Of a stretch of DNA of 64,000 nucleotides, positions 44,466 to 54,388 are shown in pieces. The DNA is from Bradyrhizobium jicamae (GTDB taxonomy: Bacteria; Pseudomonadota; Alphaproteobacteria; Rhizobiales; Xanthobacteraceae). The number at the start of each line of letters is the position of its first letter. Within the stretch, counting starts at the first letter, position 1. The stretch lies in NCBI RefSeq assembly GCF_018130215.1, contig NZ_JAFCKQ010000001.1, forward strand, positions 603,360 through 667,359, in the 5' to 3' direction. The notes beneath the pieces were generated by a model. It ran no database searches. It saw only the letters and a program-made list of their open reading frames with translations, and was not told the DNA's origin. Both the position numbers and the translations under genes were made by a program.

Positions 44466-45164
44466 TTACTTGGGCTTACCCGGAAGGGCAGGAATCGCCG
44501 GAGCCGCGCCAGGCGCAGCCGACCCGCCGCAACCCGGCTTCGGGGCCTCTCCGTTCTTCTGGATGAACAGCCCCTGCACCTTGCCGCTATTGGATTCCAC
44601 GCGCGAGACGCCGGTTGTCATGTCGACCAGCAGGCGGTCGCCGCGCAGCACGTTCTGGCACTGGGTCAACACCACGCCGCCGACCATCGTGATCAGGTTG
44701 CTCTTGGTGTCGAAGATCGCGGACTCGCCGGTGACGACCTGATCCTTCTGGGTGACGACGACGTTGCCCTTGGCCTCCAGCCGCTTGATCGACGAGGCGC
44801 CACCGGGACCGGGGGCGGCCGCCTGCATCGGGGCGCCTTTCGCGGCCTTGGGATTGGCTGACGGCGCCGGCGCCTGCGTCGATTTATCCTCGTAGAACAC
44901 GACCAGCACTTTCGAGGTCATCGTGGTGTCGCCCTGCACCACCTTCACGTTGCCGGAAAAGGTCGCTTCCTTCTTCTTGTCGCGCATCTCGAGCGAGGCG
45001 GCCTCGATCTGGATCGGCTGATCGCGGTTCTGCGAAAAGCCCTGCATGGCGTTGGGAACGCCGGTCATCGAACCTTGCGCCGACGCCGGGCTCGCGGTGA
45101 CGAGCGCGAGCAGCAAGCCCGCGATGGGCAGCACGCGCAGAGGAAGTCTCATCATCGAGGTCAT
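44466..45164 (-). CDS. lptA: LptA: periplasmic LPS transport protein, first copy
   Basis: This 232-residue protein has a signal peptide (LRVLPIAGLLLALVTASPASAQ) and an OstA/LptA domain with GFSQNRDQPIQIEAASLEMRDKKKEATFSGNVKVVQGDTTM, VVTGESAIFDT and GVVLTQCQNVLRGDRLLVDMTTGVSRVES. Its ATG overlaps the lptC stop (ATGA at 45161-45164), so it is coupled to LptC and is the more likely primary LptA. E. coli LptA is 185 residues; this one carries a Pro/Ala-rich linker and tail. A near-copy follows downstream. Confidence 0.92.
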   Translation of the reverse strand: MTSMMRLPLRVLPIAGLLLALVTASPASAQGSMTGVPNAMQGFSQNRDQPIQIEAASLEMRDKKKEATFSGNVKVVQGDTTMTSKVLVVFYEDKSTQAPAPSANPKAAKGAPMQAAAPGPGGASSIKRLEAKGNVVVTQKDQVVTGESAIFDTKSNLITMVGGVVLTQCQNVLRGDRLLVDMTTGVSRVESNSGKVQGLFIQKNGEAPKPGCGGSAAPGAAPAIPALPGKPK

Positions 45165-45895
45165 TTCGAGCTGGCGGATTTGCGCGATTTCGTCGGGCGC
45201 GGCGGCGGCGGCGCCGGCTCAGGTGCGGCGGGCGCAGGATTGTTGTCGCCGATCTTGTCCAGGTTCATCACCACATTGCCCTCGAAACGGATCACCTCGC
45301 CGCCATTGTAGAGGCGGAGCTTGTCCGAGGTCAGCGTGCCGTCGAGCAGCTTGACGTCGACATGCTCGTCCGTCGTCACCGTGTTCTTGTTCATGTCGAC
45401 GAAGGCCTGCTTCAGCTTCGCTTCATAGCCCGTCGACGTTTGCAGGAAGATATCCTCGCGCAGATCGAGCAGCTGCTTCTTCTGGTCAAAGAAGCCGGTG
45501 CGCCCGTCCATCGTCACGATCGACCCGTCCTGCTGCGCCACCTTGGCGCGGATCGTCTTCAACTCGAGATGGTCGGGATCGGTGACGTCCTGGATCGCGG
45601 CCTTGGCCCACATCTCGTAGGGCCGCCCATCGTTGGAGAACCCGGCAAGATGCGGCGACTCCATCGTGATCTTGGTGCCGGAGACCACCATGTTATCCAT
45701 ATCGACGGGCAGGTTAGGCATCAGCACGCGAAACGGATTGACGACCGAGATGAACACGACCGCCGCCAGCGAGAAGACGACCGCCGCCGGCACCGCGATG
45801 CGCAGGAACCGCACCATGCGGCTGTGCCGCGCGGCCGCGGCAAAGCGCGCCTCGAGGCCGGCGACATCAAAGGCTGGGTTCTGAACCGAATTCAC
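45161..45895 (-). CDS. lptC: LPS export system protein LptC
   Basis: This 244-residue protein is anchored by one transmembrane helix at about residues 30-50 (FLRIAVPAAVVFSLAAVVFIS). A periplasmic LptC domain follows, with VSGTKITMESPHLAGFSNDGRPYEM and TSDKLRLYNGGEVIRFEGNVVMNL. A Pro/Arg/Lys tail ends it. It links LptBFG to LptA. I used the GTG at 45895 because CTGGAG lies just upstream; an in-frame ATG at 45928 is possible. It is coupled to lptA. Confidence 0.9.
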   Translation of the reverse strand: MNSVQNPAFDVAGLEARFAAAARHSRMVRFLRIAVPAAVVFSLAAVVFISVVNPFRVLMPNLPVDMDNMVVSGTKITMESPHLAGFSNDGRPYEMWAKAAIQDVTDPDHLELKTIRAKVAQQDGSIVTMDGRTGFFDQKKQLLDLREDIFLQTSTGYEAKLKQAFVDMNKNTVTTDEHVDVKLLDGTLTSDKLRLYNGGEVIRFEGNVVMNLDKIGDNNPAPAAPEPAPPPPRPTKSRKSASSK

Positions 45896-46152
45896 ACGTG
45901 CTCCAGAGGCGCAAAATGCCTCGTCCATTCTACCCTCAGCTGCCGAAATATGCAGCCAGGGTTGCGTGTCGCGCCCCGGCGGCGACCTCGCGTGAACAGT
46001 TTGGCCGAAACGGGGCGGAAGTGGCCTCCTGGCGCCTTTTCCGTTCCGATGGGATCGGAACGAGGCTCCAGATGGCTGTTTTGACGCGATTTCCTGACCC
46101 GAACCGGCGACCGCTTCGCTCGAAGACGCTCTGCTGGCGAAATCGCCGCCAT

Positions 46153-46767
46153 TCATGAATGGGCGAAGATGTCCTCGGCTTCCCAGCCGTCGAGATCGAG
46201 CCGGGCCCGGGCCGGCAGGAATTCGAAGCAGGCCCTGGCGAGGTCGGTCCGGCCCTCGCGCGCCAGCATGGCGTCGAGCTTGTCGCGCAGCGCGTGCAGA
46301 TGCAGCACGTCGGAGGCGGCGTAGGCGAGTTGCGCCTCGCTGAGGGTGGCCGCGCCCCAGTCGCTCGACTGCTGCTGCTTCGACAGGTCGATGCCCAGCA
46401 CCTCGCGCACCAGGTCCTTCAGGCCGTGGCGGTCGGTGTAGGTGCGGGTCAGGCGCGAGGCGATCTTGGTGCAATAGACCGGCTGCGGCATCACGCCGAA
46501 GCTGTTGTAGAGCACCGCGACGTCGAAGCGCGCGAAGTGGAAGATCTTGGTGATGGCGGGGTCGCCGAGCAGCGCCTTCAGGTTCGGCGAATCGGTGTGA
46601 CCCTTCGGGATCTGGATCACGTCGGCGGTGCCGTCGCCGTTCGACATCTGCACCACGCAGAGGCGGTCGCGATGCGGATGCAGCCCCATGGTCTCGGTGT
46701 CGATCGCAACCGACGAGGTGTAGCGGGACAGGTCGGGCAGATCGCCGCGATGCAAGCGGATGGTCAT
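46153..46767 (-). CDS. RNase D-like 3'-5' exonuclease (no HRDC domain)
   Basis: This 204-residue DEDD-family exonuclease has motif I AIDTETMGL, motif II KIFHFARFDVAVL and motif III YAASDVLHLHAL. The CTKIASRLTRTYTDRHGLKDLV block is typical of short RNase D proteins. Full RNase D has an additional HRDC region of about 150 residues, which is absent here. Short forms near lpt genes are common in Rhizobiales. It probably trims tRNA or small RNA 3' ends. Confidence 0.92.
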   Translation of the reverse strand: MTIRLHRGDLPDLSRYTSSVAIDTETMGLHPHRDRLCVVQMSNGDGTADVIQIPKGHTDSPNLKALLGDPAITKIFHFARFDVAVLYNSFGVMPQPVYCTKIASRLTRTYTDRHGLKDLVREVLGIDLSKQQQSSDWGAATLSEAQLAYAASDVLHLHALRDKLDAMLAREGRTDLARACFEFLPARARLDLDGWEAEDIFAHS

Positions 46768-47039
46768 GAAAACAGGGCCTCAGGTCCAATTGTCGATTCG
46801 GGCGCGACACTACCCTCCAAATGGCAGCGATGCGAGCAGGGAGGCCATCCAGACGGCCATGACCCGGAATCTTCCCGTCTCCAGCGCGGCCGATTCCGGC
46901 ATTTTACTGGCATCTCATGCGTCCCGGCAGGTGTTTTTTGCCTCGCCACGCCGATGAAATTGCCCCGCGCGCACCCTATCTGATGCCGGCCATCGCCCGC
47001 TCGTCTCCCGACCCCAAAAACAGTCCCAAGAAGAATCCC

Positions 47040-48311
47040 ATGTCCGACCAGACCCTGGCAGCGCCGCTCGACGACCCGCAGGAACGCCAGAGCGGCTTTT
47101 CACGCTACCAGTCTCTCCTGATCGCGCTGCTCGCATTCACGCAGTTCACGATCATCCTCGACTTCATCATCATGTCGCCGCTCGGCGCCATCCTGATGCC
47201 CTCGCTCAACATCACCGCAGGGCAGTTCGGCGTCGCGGTGTCGGCCTATGCCTTCAGCGCGGGCATCTCGGGCGTCCTCGCCGCCGGCTTTGCCGATCGT
47301 TTCGACCGCAAGCGCCTGCTGCTGTTCTTCTATGCCGGCTTCACGCTCGGCACCCTGCTCTGCGCGCTGGCGCCGAGCTACCACGTGCTGCTGCTCGGCC
47401 GGATCGTGACCGGATTGTTCGGCGGCGTGATCGGCTCGGTCGTGCTCGCCATCGTCACCGATCTGTTCGCGCTGCATCTGCGCGGCCGCGTGATGGGCTT
47501 CGTGCAGACCGCATTCGCGGCGAGCCAGGTGCTCGGCATTCCGGCCGGCCTGTTCCTCGCCAATCACTGGAACTGGCATGTTGCGTTCGCCGCCATCGTC
47601 GGCCTGTCGATCGTGGCGATGATCACCATCGCGTTGCTGATGCAGCCGGTCGACGCGCATCTCAAGCTGAAGCAGGACACCAACCCGTTCCACCATCTGG
47701 TCGCAACCATCGCGCAGCCGCGCTACACGCTGGCCTTCGCGGTGACGACACTGCTGGCGACCGGCGGCTTCATGCTGATGCCGTTCGGCAGCGCCTTCAC
47801 CGTGCACAATCTCGGCATCGACATCGTGCATCTGCCGACGATCTATCTGGTTTCGGGCCTGTTCAGCATCGTGATGGGTCCGCTGGTCGGTCGCGCCAGC
47901 GATGCGTTCGGCAAATATCCGACCTTCGTGTTCGGCAGCGTAGTCTCCGTGATCATGGTGTCGATCTACACTCATCTCGGCCAGGTCTCGCTATTGACCG
48001 CGATAACAGTCAACGTGCTGATGTTCGTCGGCATCTTCTCGCGCATGATCCCCTCGCAGGCGCTGATGTCGGCGATCCCCGACCCCAGCCAGCGCGGCTC
48101 GTTCAGCGCGATCAGCGCCTCCGTGCAGCAGCTCTCCGGCGGGCTCGGCTCGGTGGTGGCGGCTGCGATCATCGCGGAGAACCCGGACGGCACGCTGCTG
48201 CATTTCGAGCGGATCGGATATGTCGTCGTGACGACGTCGCTCATCTCCGTCGTCGCGATGTATTTCGTGCAGCGCATGGTGGCGAAGCGGGCCGGCAAGC
48301 GGATGGTGTGA
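47040..48311 (+). CDS. Major facilitator superfamily transporter
   Basis: This roughly 423-residue membrane protein with about 12 helices has the MFS motif GFADRFDRKRLLL after helix 2, the helix-4 to 6 region LGRIVTGLFGGVIGSVVLAIVTDLF and GRVMGFVQTAFAASQVLGIPAGLFLA. It resembles drug/sugar efflux transporters of the arabinose-efflux (AraJ) type. I used the ATG at 47040 (MSDQTLAAPL); another in-frame ATG at 46917 exists. The substrate is unknown. It stands apart from its neighbours. Confidence 0.88.
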   Translation: MSDQTLAAPLDDPQERQSGFSRYQSLLIALLAFTQFTIILDFIIMSPLGAILMPSLNITAGQFGVAVSAYAFSAGISGVLAAGFADRFDRKRLLLFFYAGFTLGTLLCALAPSYHVLLLGRIVTGLFGGVIGSVVLAIVTDLFALHLRGRVMGFVQTAFAASQVLGIPAGLFLANHWNWHVAFAAIVGLSIVAMITIALLMQPVDAHLKLKQDTNPFHHLVATIAQPRYTLAFAVTTLLATGGFMLMPFGSAFTVHNLGIDIVHLPTIYLVSGLFSIVMGPLVGRASDAFGKYPTFVFGSVVSVIMVSIYTHLGQVSLLTAITVNVLMFVGIFSRMIPSQALMSAIPDPSQRGSFSAISASVQQLSGGLGSVVAAAIIAENPDGTLLHFERIGYVVVTTSLISVVAMYFVQRMVAKRAGKRMV

Positions 48312-48396
48312 GGTGAGGATGTTCGGGTCTCGCGCATCGAACACAACACGGTTGTTCCGCGCTATCTTGCTGGCGGATTGAGCGACGGGTGATCAC

Positions 48397-49272
48397 ATGG
48401 TCCAGCCCTGCATCATCGAGATTGCGATCGAGCCGAAGTGGAAGGCCGACCAGGAAAGGTTGGGCGAGGCGCTTGCCAAGCTCGCCGCGGAGGATTCGTC
48501 GTTCCGCGTGGCAATCGATCGCGAGTCCGGCCTGACCATCCTCAAGGGCATCAGCGAACTGCATCTCGACGGCAAGATCGACCTTCTGAAGCACGTCTAC
48601 AAGATCGATGCCCGTATCGGCGCGCCGCAGGTCGCGTTCCGCGAGCGTGTCACCAAGCGCGTCGAGCACAGCTTGACCCATAAGAAACAGACCCGTGGCA
48701 CTGGTCAGTTCGCGTCGGTCACCCTAATCGTGGAACCGAACGAGCCTGACGGGGGGTACGCTTTCGAGTCCAGGATCGCGAACGACGCAGTGCCCGAGCG
48801 ATACATCCCCGGCGTCAAACAGGGTCTGGAGAACGTGTTACCCTCCGGCGTGGTGGCCGGCTTCCCGGTGGTCGATGTCAAGGTGGCGCTGATCGACGGC
48901 AAGTTCCACGACGTCGATTCGTCGGTGTCGGCCTTCGAAATCGCCGCTCGCGCCTGCTTCCGCGAGGCGCTGCAGATGGGTAAGTCCGTGTTGGTCGAAG
49001 TGGTGACACCGGATGGCTATGTCGCGCCGATCAAACGCGACCTGAACCGGCGCCGTGCGAGGCTCCAGGGGCATAGTGTTCGCGGCGATGGTGTCGCCCT
49101 CAATGCGATGGTGCCGCTCATGAACATGTTCGGCTACGCGAGCGACCTGCGCTCCATGAGCCAGGGCCGCGCGACCTTCACCATGCAGCCCGATCACTAT
49201 GCCGAGGCGCCGCCGATGCCACCGCACGATGATGACCCGCGGTTTCCGCCTGCGCTGGGAATGCGCGCGTAG
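48397..49272 (+). CDS. EF-G-like protein with domains III-V only (no GTPase domain)
   Basis: This 291-residue protein begins [35 protein letters not shown] and [13 protein letters not shown], which is domain III of elongation factor G. Domain IV (GAPQVAFRE, the tip region with [19 protein letters not shown]) and domain V ([35 protein letters not shown]) follow. The G domain and domain II are missing, and 85 bases upstream hold no room for them. Compared with typical EF-G, a 6-residue segment equivalent to LEPIMK is missing before VEVVTP. The reading frame is intact with its own ATG. Function unknown. Confidence 0.9.
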   Translation: MVQPCIIEIAIEPKWKADQERLGEALAKLAAEDSSFRVAIDRESGLTILKGISELHLDGKIDLLKHVYKIDARIGAPQVAFRERVTKRVEHSLTHKKQTRGTGQFASVTLIVEPNEPDGGYAFESRIANDAVPERYIPGVKQGLENVLPSGVVAGFPVVDVKVALIDGKFHDVDSSVSAFEIAARACFREALQMGKSVLVEVVTPDGYVAPIKRDLNRRRARLQGHSVRGDGVALNAMVPLMNMFGYASDLRSMSQGRATFTMQPDHYAEAPPMPPHDDDPRFPPALGMRA

Positions 49273-49356
49273 GACGGATTTCCTGCCCCCGCGGGTTACG
49301 GCTTCGCCGCACCCGCCCTGCGGATCATCAGCGATTTCAATCGCTTAAAAAGGGAG

Positions 49357-49443
<87 letters not shown>

Positions 49444-49590
49444 ACGTGGGGCGGCTTAGTAAGGATCGGTGACGCGCTTGTCAAATTCGCGATTGGAAAA
49501 TCAAATACGCTGTACAGGGTGAGGCCGATGGCGTATCGCCAGACGGCTAACTCCCCTCAATCGCTCTCGAATCCGGCAGGAATGGACCTC

Positions 49591-50559
49591 ATGGCATCGA
49601 ACCTGGACACAACGGTCACGGTCTTCGGCGGATCGGGTTTCCTGGGGCGGAACGTGGTCCGGGCGCTCTGCAAGCGCGATTACCGCGTCCGCGTCGCGGT
49701 GCGGCGGCCCGAACTGGCCGGCCATCTGCAGCCGCTCGGTAGGGTCGGGCAGATCCACGCGGTGCAGGCCAATCTGCGCTATCCGGCATCGGTCGAGGCG
49801 GCGATGCGTGATTCGCACATCGCCATCAACCTGGTGGGCATCCTGGCCGAAGGCGGCGGGCAGACCTTCGACGCGGTGCAGGCGAAGGGCGCCGGGACCA
49901 TCGCCGGGGCCGCTTCTGCCGCGGGCGCCCGCATGATCCATGTCTCGGCTGTCGGCGCCGACGACAATTCGGCCTCCGGCTATTACCGCTCCAAGGCGGC
50001 CGGCGAGGCCGCGGTGAAGGCGGCGGCACCCTCCGCCACCATCTTGCGGCCGTCGCTGTTGTTCGGGCCCGAGGATCAGTTCACCAACCGCTTTGCCGCG
50101 CTGGCGCGGCTGTCGCCGGCGCTGCCGCTGGTCGGCGGCGGCGCGAACAAGGTGCAGCCGGCCTATGTCGGCGACGTCGCGCAGGCCGTAGCCGACATCG
50201 TCGACGGCAAGGGCAAGGACGGCGGCACCTACGAGCTCGGCGGGCCCGAGGTGCTGACCATGCGCGAGGTGATGCAGATCATCCTCGGGATCACCGAGCG
50301 CGAGCGCATGCTGGTGCCGCTGCCGTTCGGCATCGCCAGGCTGATGTCGCTGGTCCTGCAGCTCGCTCCGGGCGCGCTGAAGCTGACGCCGGACCAGGTG
50401 GCGATGCTGCGCACGGACAATGTGGTGTCCGACGCAGCCAAGAGCGCCGGGCTCACCTTCGCCGGCCTCGGCATCACGCCCGACTCGATCGAGGGTGTCG
50501 CCACGCAATATCTCTGGCGCTTCCGCGCGACCGGGCAGTTTCAGAAGAAGAGCGCGTAG
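49591..50559 (+). CDS. NDUFA9-like NAD(P)-binding protein (complex I associated)
   Basis: This 322-residue extended/atypical SDR has TVTVFGGSGFLGRNVVRAL (GxxGxxG), VNLVGILAEGGGQTF-like spacing (AINLVGIL), HVSAVGADDNSASGYYRSKAAGE, ILRPSLLFGPEDQFTNRFA and ELGGPEVLTMREVM. This set characterises the NDUFA9/complex I-associated reductase-like family, conserved from alphaproteobacteria to mitochondria. I used the ATG at 49591 with AGGA 9 bases upstream; an alternative start lies 9 bases upstream. Its catalytic role is uncertain. Confidence 0.88.
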   Translation: MASNLDTTVTVFGGSGFLGRNVVRALCKRDYRVRVAVRRPELAGHLQPLGRVGQIHAVQANLRYPASVEAAMRDSHIAINLVGILAEGGGQTFDAVQAKGAGTIAGAASAAGARMIHVSAVGADDNSASGYYRSKAAGEAAVKAAAPSATILRPSLLFGPEDQFTNRFAALARLSPALPLVGGGANKVQPAYVGDVAQAVADIVDGKGKDGGTYELGGPEVLTMREVMQIILGITERERMLVPLPFGIARLMSLVLQLAPGALKLTPDQVAMLRTDNVVSDAAKSAGLTFAGLGITPDSIEGVATQYLWRFRATGQFQKKSA

Positions 50560-50618
50560 GGCAAGCCGCGAAGGGACTCTGCTCCCTCGCCCGGCTCCTG
50601 CGGGGAGAGGTGAAGGGC

Positions 50619-51425
50619 CTACCGTCCCATCGCCAGCGCGATCAGGCCGAGGGTGCCGACGATCACGCGCCACCAGGCGAAGAAGGTGAAGCCGCGACGG
50701 GTGACGAAGTTGAGGAATGCCCGCACCACGATCAGCGCGGTGATGAACGAGACCACGAAGCCGACCGCGATGACGGAAAGCCCATCGGTCGAGAAGTCGC
50801 CGCGGTTCTTGTAGAAATCATAGGCAAACGCGCCGACCATGGTCGGGATCGCGAGGAAGAACGAGAACTCGGCGGCCGAGCGCTTGTCGGCACCGAGCAC
50901 CATGGCGGCCACGATGCTGGCGCCGGAACGCGACACGCCGGGGATCATCGCCAGACACTGCGCGACGCCGATCCAGAAGTACATCAGGAGCGGAAAGCGC
51001 GTCGCGTCATCCTCGTAGACCTTGAGATCGAGCTGATCGACCCACAGCAGCACCGCGCCGCCGACGATCAGCGAGAAGCAGACCACCCACGGATTGAACA
51101 GGAATTCCTTGATGTATTTGCCGGCGATCAGGCCGATCACGACGGCCGGCAGGAACGCCACCAGCACGCCGATGACGAAGCGACGGTCGTCGGGGTTGCT
51201 GAACATGCCGAGCGCGATCCGCCAGAGTTTGGCGAAATAGAGCACGAGAATGGCGAGAATCGCGCCGAGCTGAATCAGGATCGCGAAGCTCTTCCAGAAT
51301 TCGCCTTCGCCCAGATTGAAGAAGCGTTCCGCAAGCAGCAGGTGGCCCGTCGAAGAGACCGGCAGGAACTCCGTGACGCCCTCGACAATGCCGAGAATCA
51401 CCGCCCGCAGCATATCCGTCATCAT
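50619..51425 (-). CDS. uppP: Undecaprenyl-diphosphatase
   Basis: This 268-residue integral membrane phosphatase recycles undecaprenyl pyrophosphate for peptidoglycan and LPS synthesis. The active-site sequence GIVEGVTEFLPVSSTGHLLL at the N-terminus and MIPGVSRSGASI are the two signature motifs. About eight hydrophobic helices are present. The start could be any of three near ATGs; I took the first. Overproduction of such enzymes confers bacitracin resistance in other species. Confidence 0.96.
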   Translation of the reverse strand: MMTDMLRAVILGIVEGVTEFLPVSSTGHLLLAERFFNLGEGEFWKSFAILIQLGAILAILVLYFAKLWRIALGMFSNPDDRRFVIGVLVAFLPAVVIGLIAGKYIKEFLFNPWVVCFSLIVGGAVLLWVDQLDLKVYEDDATRFPLLMYFWIGVAQCLAMIPGVSRSGASIVAAMVLGADKRSAAEFSFFLAIPTMVGAFAYDFYKNRGDFSTDGLSVIAVGFVVSFITALIVVRAFLNFVTRRGFTFFAWWRVIVGTLGLIALAMGR

Positions 51426-51691
51426 GTTGTGGCCTGCCCTTGTCTGGAAGAACCGCGCTCTTCTGGCCTATTCACCCCTATGCTGCAATCGCAAAAAAAC
51501 GGCAAACAGTTGTTGCCTGCGGAATTTGCTGCGCTATAGCGTTTTTGTGACCCTCCTCCGCCGCGGGGGCGGCTACCGGTTCGCGTGACGACGCGGCATA
51601 GAGACGATCGGGACTGGTTCAGCCAATTCCCTCAGGTTCAAGTCACACAGGTTGATGGTTTCTTAATCGCCGCGACACTACCAAGGACTGC

Positions 51692-52384
51692 ATGTACACG
51701 CTGTATCACCATCCGTTCTGTCCGCATTCGCGCTTCATCCGCCTGGTGCTCGGCGAGTATGGGCTCGATCTTCGGCTCGTGGAGGAGCGGGTCTGGGAAC
51801 GGCGCGAGGCATTCCTTGCACTCAATCCGGCGGCGAGCACGCCGGTCCTGATCGCCGAGGGCTTTCCGCCGATTCCGGGCGGCGCCATCATCGCCGAATA
51901 TGTCGACGAGGCACATGGCCTCTCTGCCGGCGATCGTCGGCTGTTGCCGACCTCGATGGCCGAGCGCGTCGAGGTGCGCCGGCTGATGGCGTGGTTCAAC
52001 GAAAAATTCTTCGAGGAGGCCTCCAACCCGCTGGTGACCGAGCGCATCTACAAGCGCTTCATGAGCGAGGACAATGGCGGCGGTCCGCCAGCGGCCGACG
52101 TGATGCGCGCCGCCAAGGTCAATGTGCGCTATCATCTCAGCTATATCGGCTGGCTGGCGAAGACGCGGAACTATCTCGCCGGCGACCGCCTGACCTACGC
52201 GGATCTCGCCGCCGCGGCGCATCTCTCGGCGATCGACTACCTGGGCGACGTGCCATGGAGCGAGGACGACGCGGCAAAGGCGTGGTACGCGCGGGTGAAA
52301 TCCCGCCCGTCGTTCCGCCCGCTGCTCAGCGAATGGCTGGCGGGGGTGCCGGCGTCGCGGACCTACGTGGACCTCGACTTCTGA
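51692..52384 (+). CDS. Glutathione S-transferase family protein
   Basis: This 230-residue protein has an N-terminal thioredoxin-like domain ([20 protein letters not shown], with CPHS as a possible redox or glutathione-binding motif). The [13 protein letters not shown] loop includes the cis-proline, followed by a helical C-terminal domain. Substrate unknown. It overlaps queG at the 3' end, so the two are probably cotranscribed. Confidence 0.88.
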   Translation: MYTLYHHPFCPHSRFIRLVLGEYGLDLRLVEERVWERREAFLALNPAASTPVLIAEGFPPIPGGAIIAEYVDEAHGLSAGDRRLLPTSMAERVEVRRLMAWFNEKFFEEASNPLVTERIYKRFMSEDNGGGPPAADVMRAAKVNVRYHLSYIGWLAKTRNYLAGDRLTYADLAAAAHLSAIDYLGDVPWSEDDAAKAWYARVKSRPSFRPLLSEWLAGVPASRTYVDLDF

Positions 52385-53523
52385 ACCGGGCGATCGCGAG
52401 CGCACCCGCTGATCTCAAGGCAGCGCTGACGCGCGAGGCACGCGCGCTCGGCTTCGATGCCATCGGCGTCACCAATCCCGACGCGATCGCGCAGGCGGGG
52501 CAACACTTTCTCGAATTCATCGGCAGCGGCGGCCATGGCGAGATGGACTGGCTTGCGGCCAGTCCCGAGCGACGCACCGATCCGCGGACGCTGTGGGACG
52601 GCGTGCGCTCGATCATCATGCTCGGCGTCAACTACGGGCCCGACAGCGATCCGCTGGAGATTCTGGCGCAGCGCTCGCGCGGCGCGATCTCGGCGTATGC
52701 ATTGGGAGACGACTATCACGACGTGATCAAGAAGCGGCTGAAGATCCTGGCGCGCTGGCTCGCATCGGTCACCGGCGACGAGGTCAAGGTATTCATCGAC
52801 ACCGCCGCGGTGATGGAGAAGCCGCTTGCGCAGGCTGCCGGCATCGGCTGGCAGGGCAAGCACACCAACCTCGTGTCGCGCGAATTCGGCTCGTGGCTGT
52901 TTCTGGGAGCGATCTATTCCGCGTCGGACCTGCCGCGTGATATCGGCGACAGCGATCATTGCGGCAGCTGCCGCGCCTGCCAGGACATCTGCCCGACCGC
53001 GGCGTTTCCCGCGCCCTACAAGCTCGATGCGCGGCGCTGCATCTCGTATCTGACGATCGAGAACAAGGGGCCGATCCCGCTCGAATTTCGCAGGGGCATC
53101 GGCAACCGCATCTACGGCTGCGACGATTGCCTCGCGGTGTGCCCATGGAACAAGTTCGCGATGGCAGGACGCGAGGCCAAGCTCGCCGCGCGTACCGAGC
53201 TGCGCTCGCCCGCGCTCAGGGATCTCGCGCGGCTCGATGACGCGGCCTTCCGCGCGCTGTTCACGAAATCACCGGTCAAGCGCATCGGCCGCAACCGCTT
53301 CATTCGCAATGTGCTGATCGCGATCGGCAATTCCGGCGATCCTGATCTCGCCGGCGAGGCACGGCGATTGCTCGAGGACGCAAGTCCGCTGGTGCGCGGC
53401 GCCGCGGTGTGGGCCCTGGCGCAGCTGATGGAGCGCGAGGCGTTTGCCGCGTTGGCCGCAAAGGCCGATGCCGAACCCGACGTCGCCGTGCGCCAGGAAT
53501 GGCTGTTGGCAGCCACCTCTTGA
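52333..53523 (+). CDS. queG: Epoxyqueuosine reductase QueG
   Basis: QueG reduces epoxyqueuosine to queuosine in tRNA using cobalamin and two 4Fe-4S clusters. The family start is clear at [22 protein letters not shown]. The cluster motifs [16 protein letters not shown] and [12 protein letters not shown] are present, and a C-terminal HEAT-like tail ([24 protein letters not shown]) follows. The exact start is uncertain. The nearest upstream ATG is at 52333, overlapping the GST gene by 52 bases; a CTG at 52381 overlapping the GST stop would give a length closer to the family. Confidence 0.9.
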   Translation: MAGGGAGVADLRGPRLLNRAIASAPADLKAALTREARALGFDAIGVTNPDAIAQAGQHFLEFIGSGGHGEMDWLAASPERRTDPRTLWDGVRSIIMLGVNYGPDSDPLEILAQRSRGAISAYALGDDYHDVIKKRLKILARWLASVTGDEVKVFIDTAAVMEKPLAQAAGIGWQGKHTNLVSREFGSWLFLGAIYSASDLPRDIGDSDHCGSCRACQDICPTAAFPAPYKLDARRCISYLTIENKGPIPLEFRRGIGNRIYGCDDCLAVCPWNKFAMAGREAKLAARTELRSPALRDLARLDDAAFRALFTKSPVKRIGRNRFIRNVLIAIGNSGDPDLAGEARRLLEDASPLVRGAAVWALAQLMEREAFAALAAKADAEPDVAVRQEWLLAATS

Positions 53524-53557
53524 TTTCATCGCGCCGTTCCCGTCATGGTCGTCAGCC

Positions 53558-54355
53558 ATGACAAACCAGCCCTTCTTCACCAGGCACGGCAACGGCTTCA
53601 TGCCGACGCCGGTCGCGAACGGACCGTGGAGTCCGCAATCCCTGCACGGCCGCGTCGTGGTCGGCCTGCTCGCCTTCGTCATCGAGGAGCGCCACGGCGC
53701 CGATGATTTCGTGCCGGCGCGGCTCACGGTGGACATGTTCCGGCTGCCCAACATCACGACGCCGATCGAGGTGACGACAAAGCTCGTGCGCGAGGGGCTG
53801 CGCATCAGGGTGATCGAGGCCGAATTCCTGTCCGGCGGCACCAGAATGGCGCGCGCCTCGTGCCAATTATTGCGCAAGACGGAAAACGCACCCGGCAATG
53901 TCTGGTCGCCGCCGAACTGGGACGTGCCGCGGCCATCCGACATCCCGAAGCCGACCGATCCCAGGCTCGGCATGCACGGCAAATGGGAAACGCGGCCGAT
54001 CACGGGCCATATGGGCTCGCTCGGCGCGCGCCGGCTCTGGATGAGCGAGGTGCGCGAGCTCGTCGCCGGCGTGAAGGTGACCCCGTTCGTGCATGTCGCG
54101 ACCGGCGCGGATTTCGCCAGCCCGTTCGCCAATGCCGGCGACCACGGGCTCGGCTACATCAACAGCGACGTCACCATCTACCTGCATCGCTTGCCGGTCA
54201 CCAACTGGATCGGCTTCGAGGTCGTGAACCATCACGCCACCGACGGCATCGCGATCGGCGAGTGCTGGCTCTATGACGAGAAGGGACCGATCGGCACGTC
54301 GACGGTCGCAGCACTCGCGCAGCGCAAGCCGATGACCAGCCCGCCACCGCCGTAA
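53558..54355 (+). CDS. Thioesterase-like (double hotdog) protein
   Basis: This 265-residue protein resembles acyl-CoA thioesterase-like two-hotdog proteins: GPWSPQSLHGRVVVGLLAFVIEE (an ARVLGGLLA-type helix) and ARLTVDMFRLPNITTPIEV. The second hotdog ends VTNWIGFEVVNHHATDGIAIGECWLYDEKGPIGTSTVAAL. These may hydrolyse acyl-CoA or merely bind it. The ATG at 53558 begins MTNQPFFTRHGNG. It follows queG by about 35 bases and may be cotranscribed. The actual substrate cannot be named. Confidence 0.75.
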   Translation: MTNQPFFTRHGNGFMPTPVANGPWSPQSLHGRVVVGLLAFVIEERHGADDFVPARLTVDMFRLPNITTPIEVTTKLVREGLRIRVIEAEFLSGGTRMARASCQLLRKTENAPGNVWSPPNWDVPRPSDIPKPTDPRLGMHGKWETRPITGHMGSLGARRLWMSEVRELVAGVKVTPFVHVATGADFASPFANAGDHGLGYINSDVTIYLHRLPVTNWIGFEVVNHHATDGIAIGECWLYDEKGPIGTSTVAALAQRKPMTSPPPP

Positions 54356-54388
54356 TCGCTCCGCCGTCATTGCGAGCGGTGGTGGCGT

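Noticed and set aside
48312..48396. Possibility that the EF-G half is a frameshifted full gene
   Set aside because: Only 85 bases separate it from the MFS stop; no G-domain P-loop or NKxD motif is present in any frame nearby.
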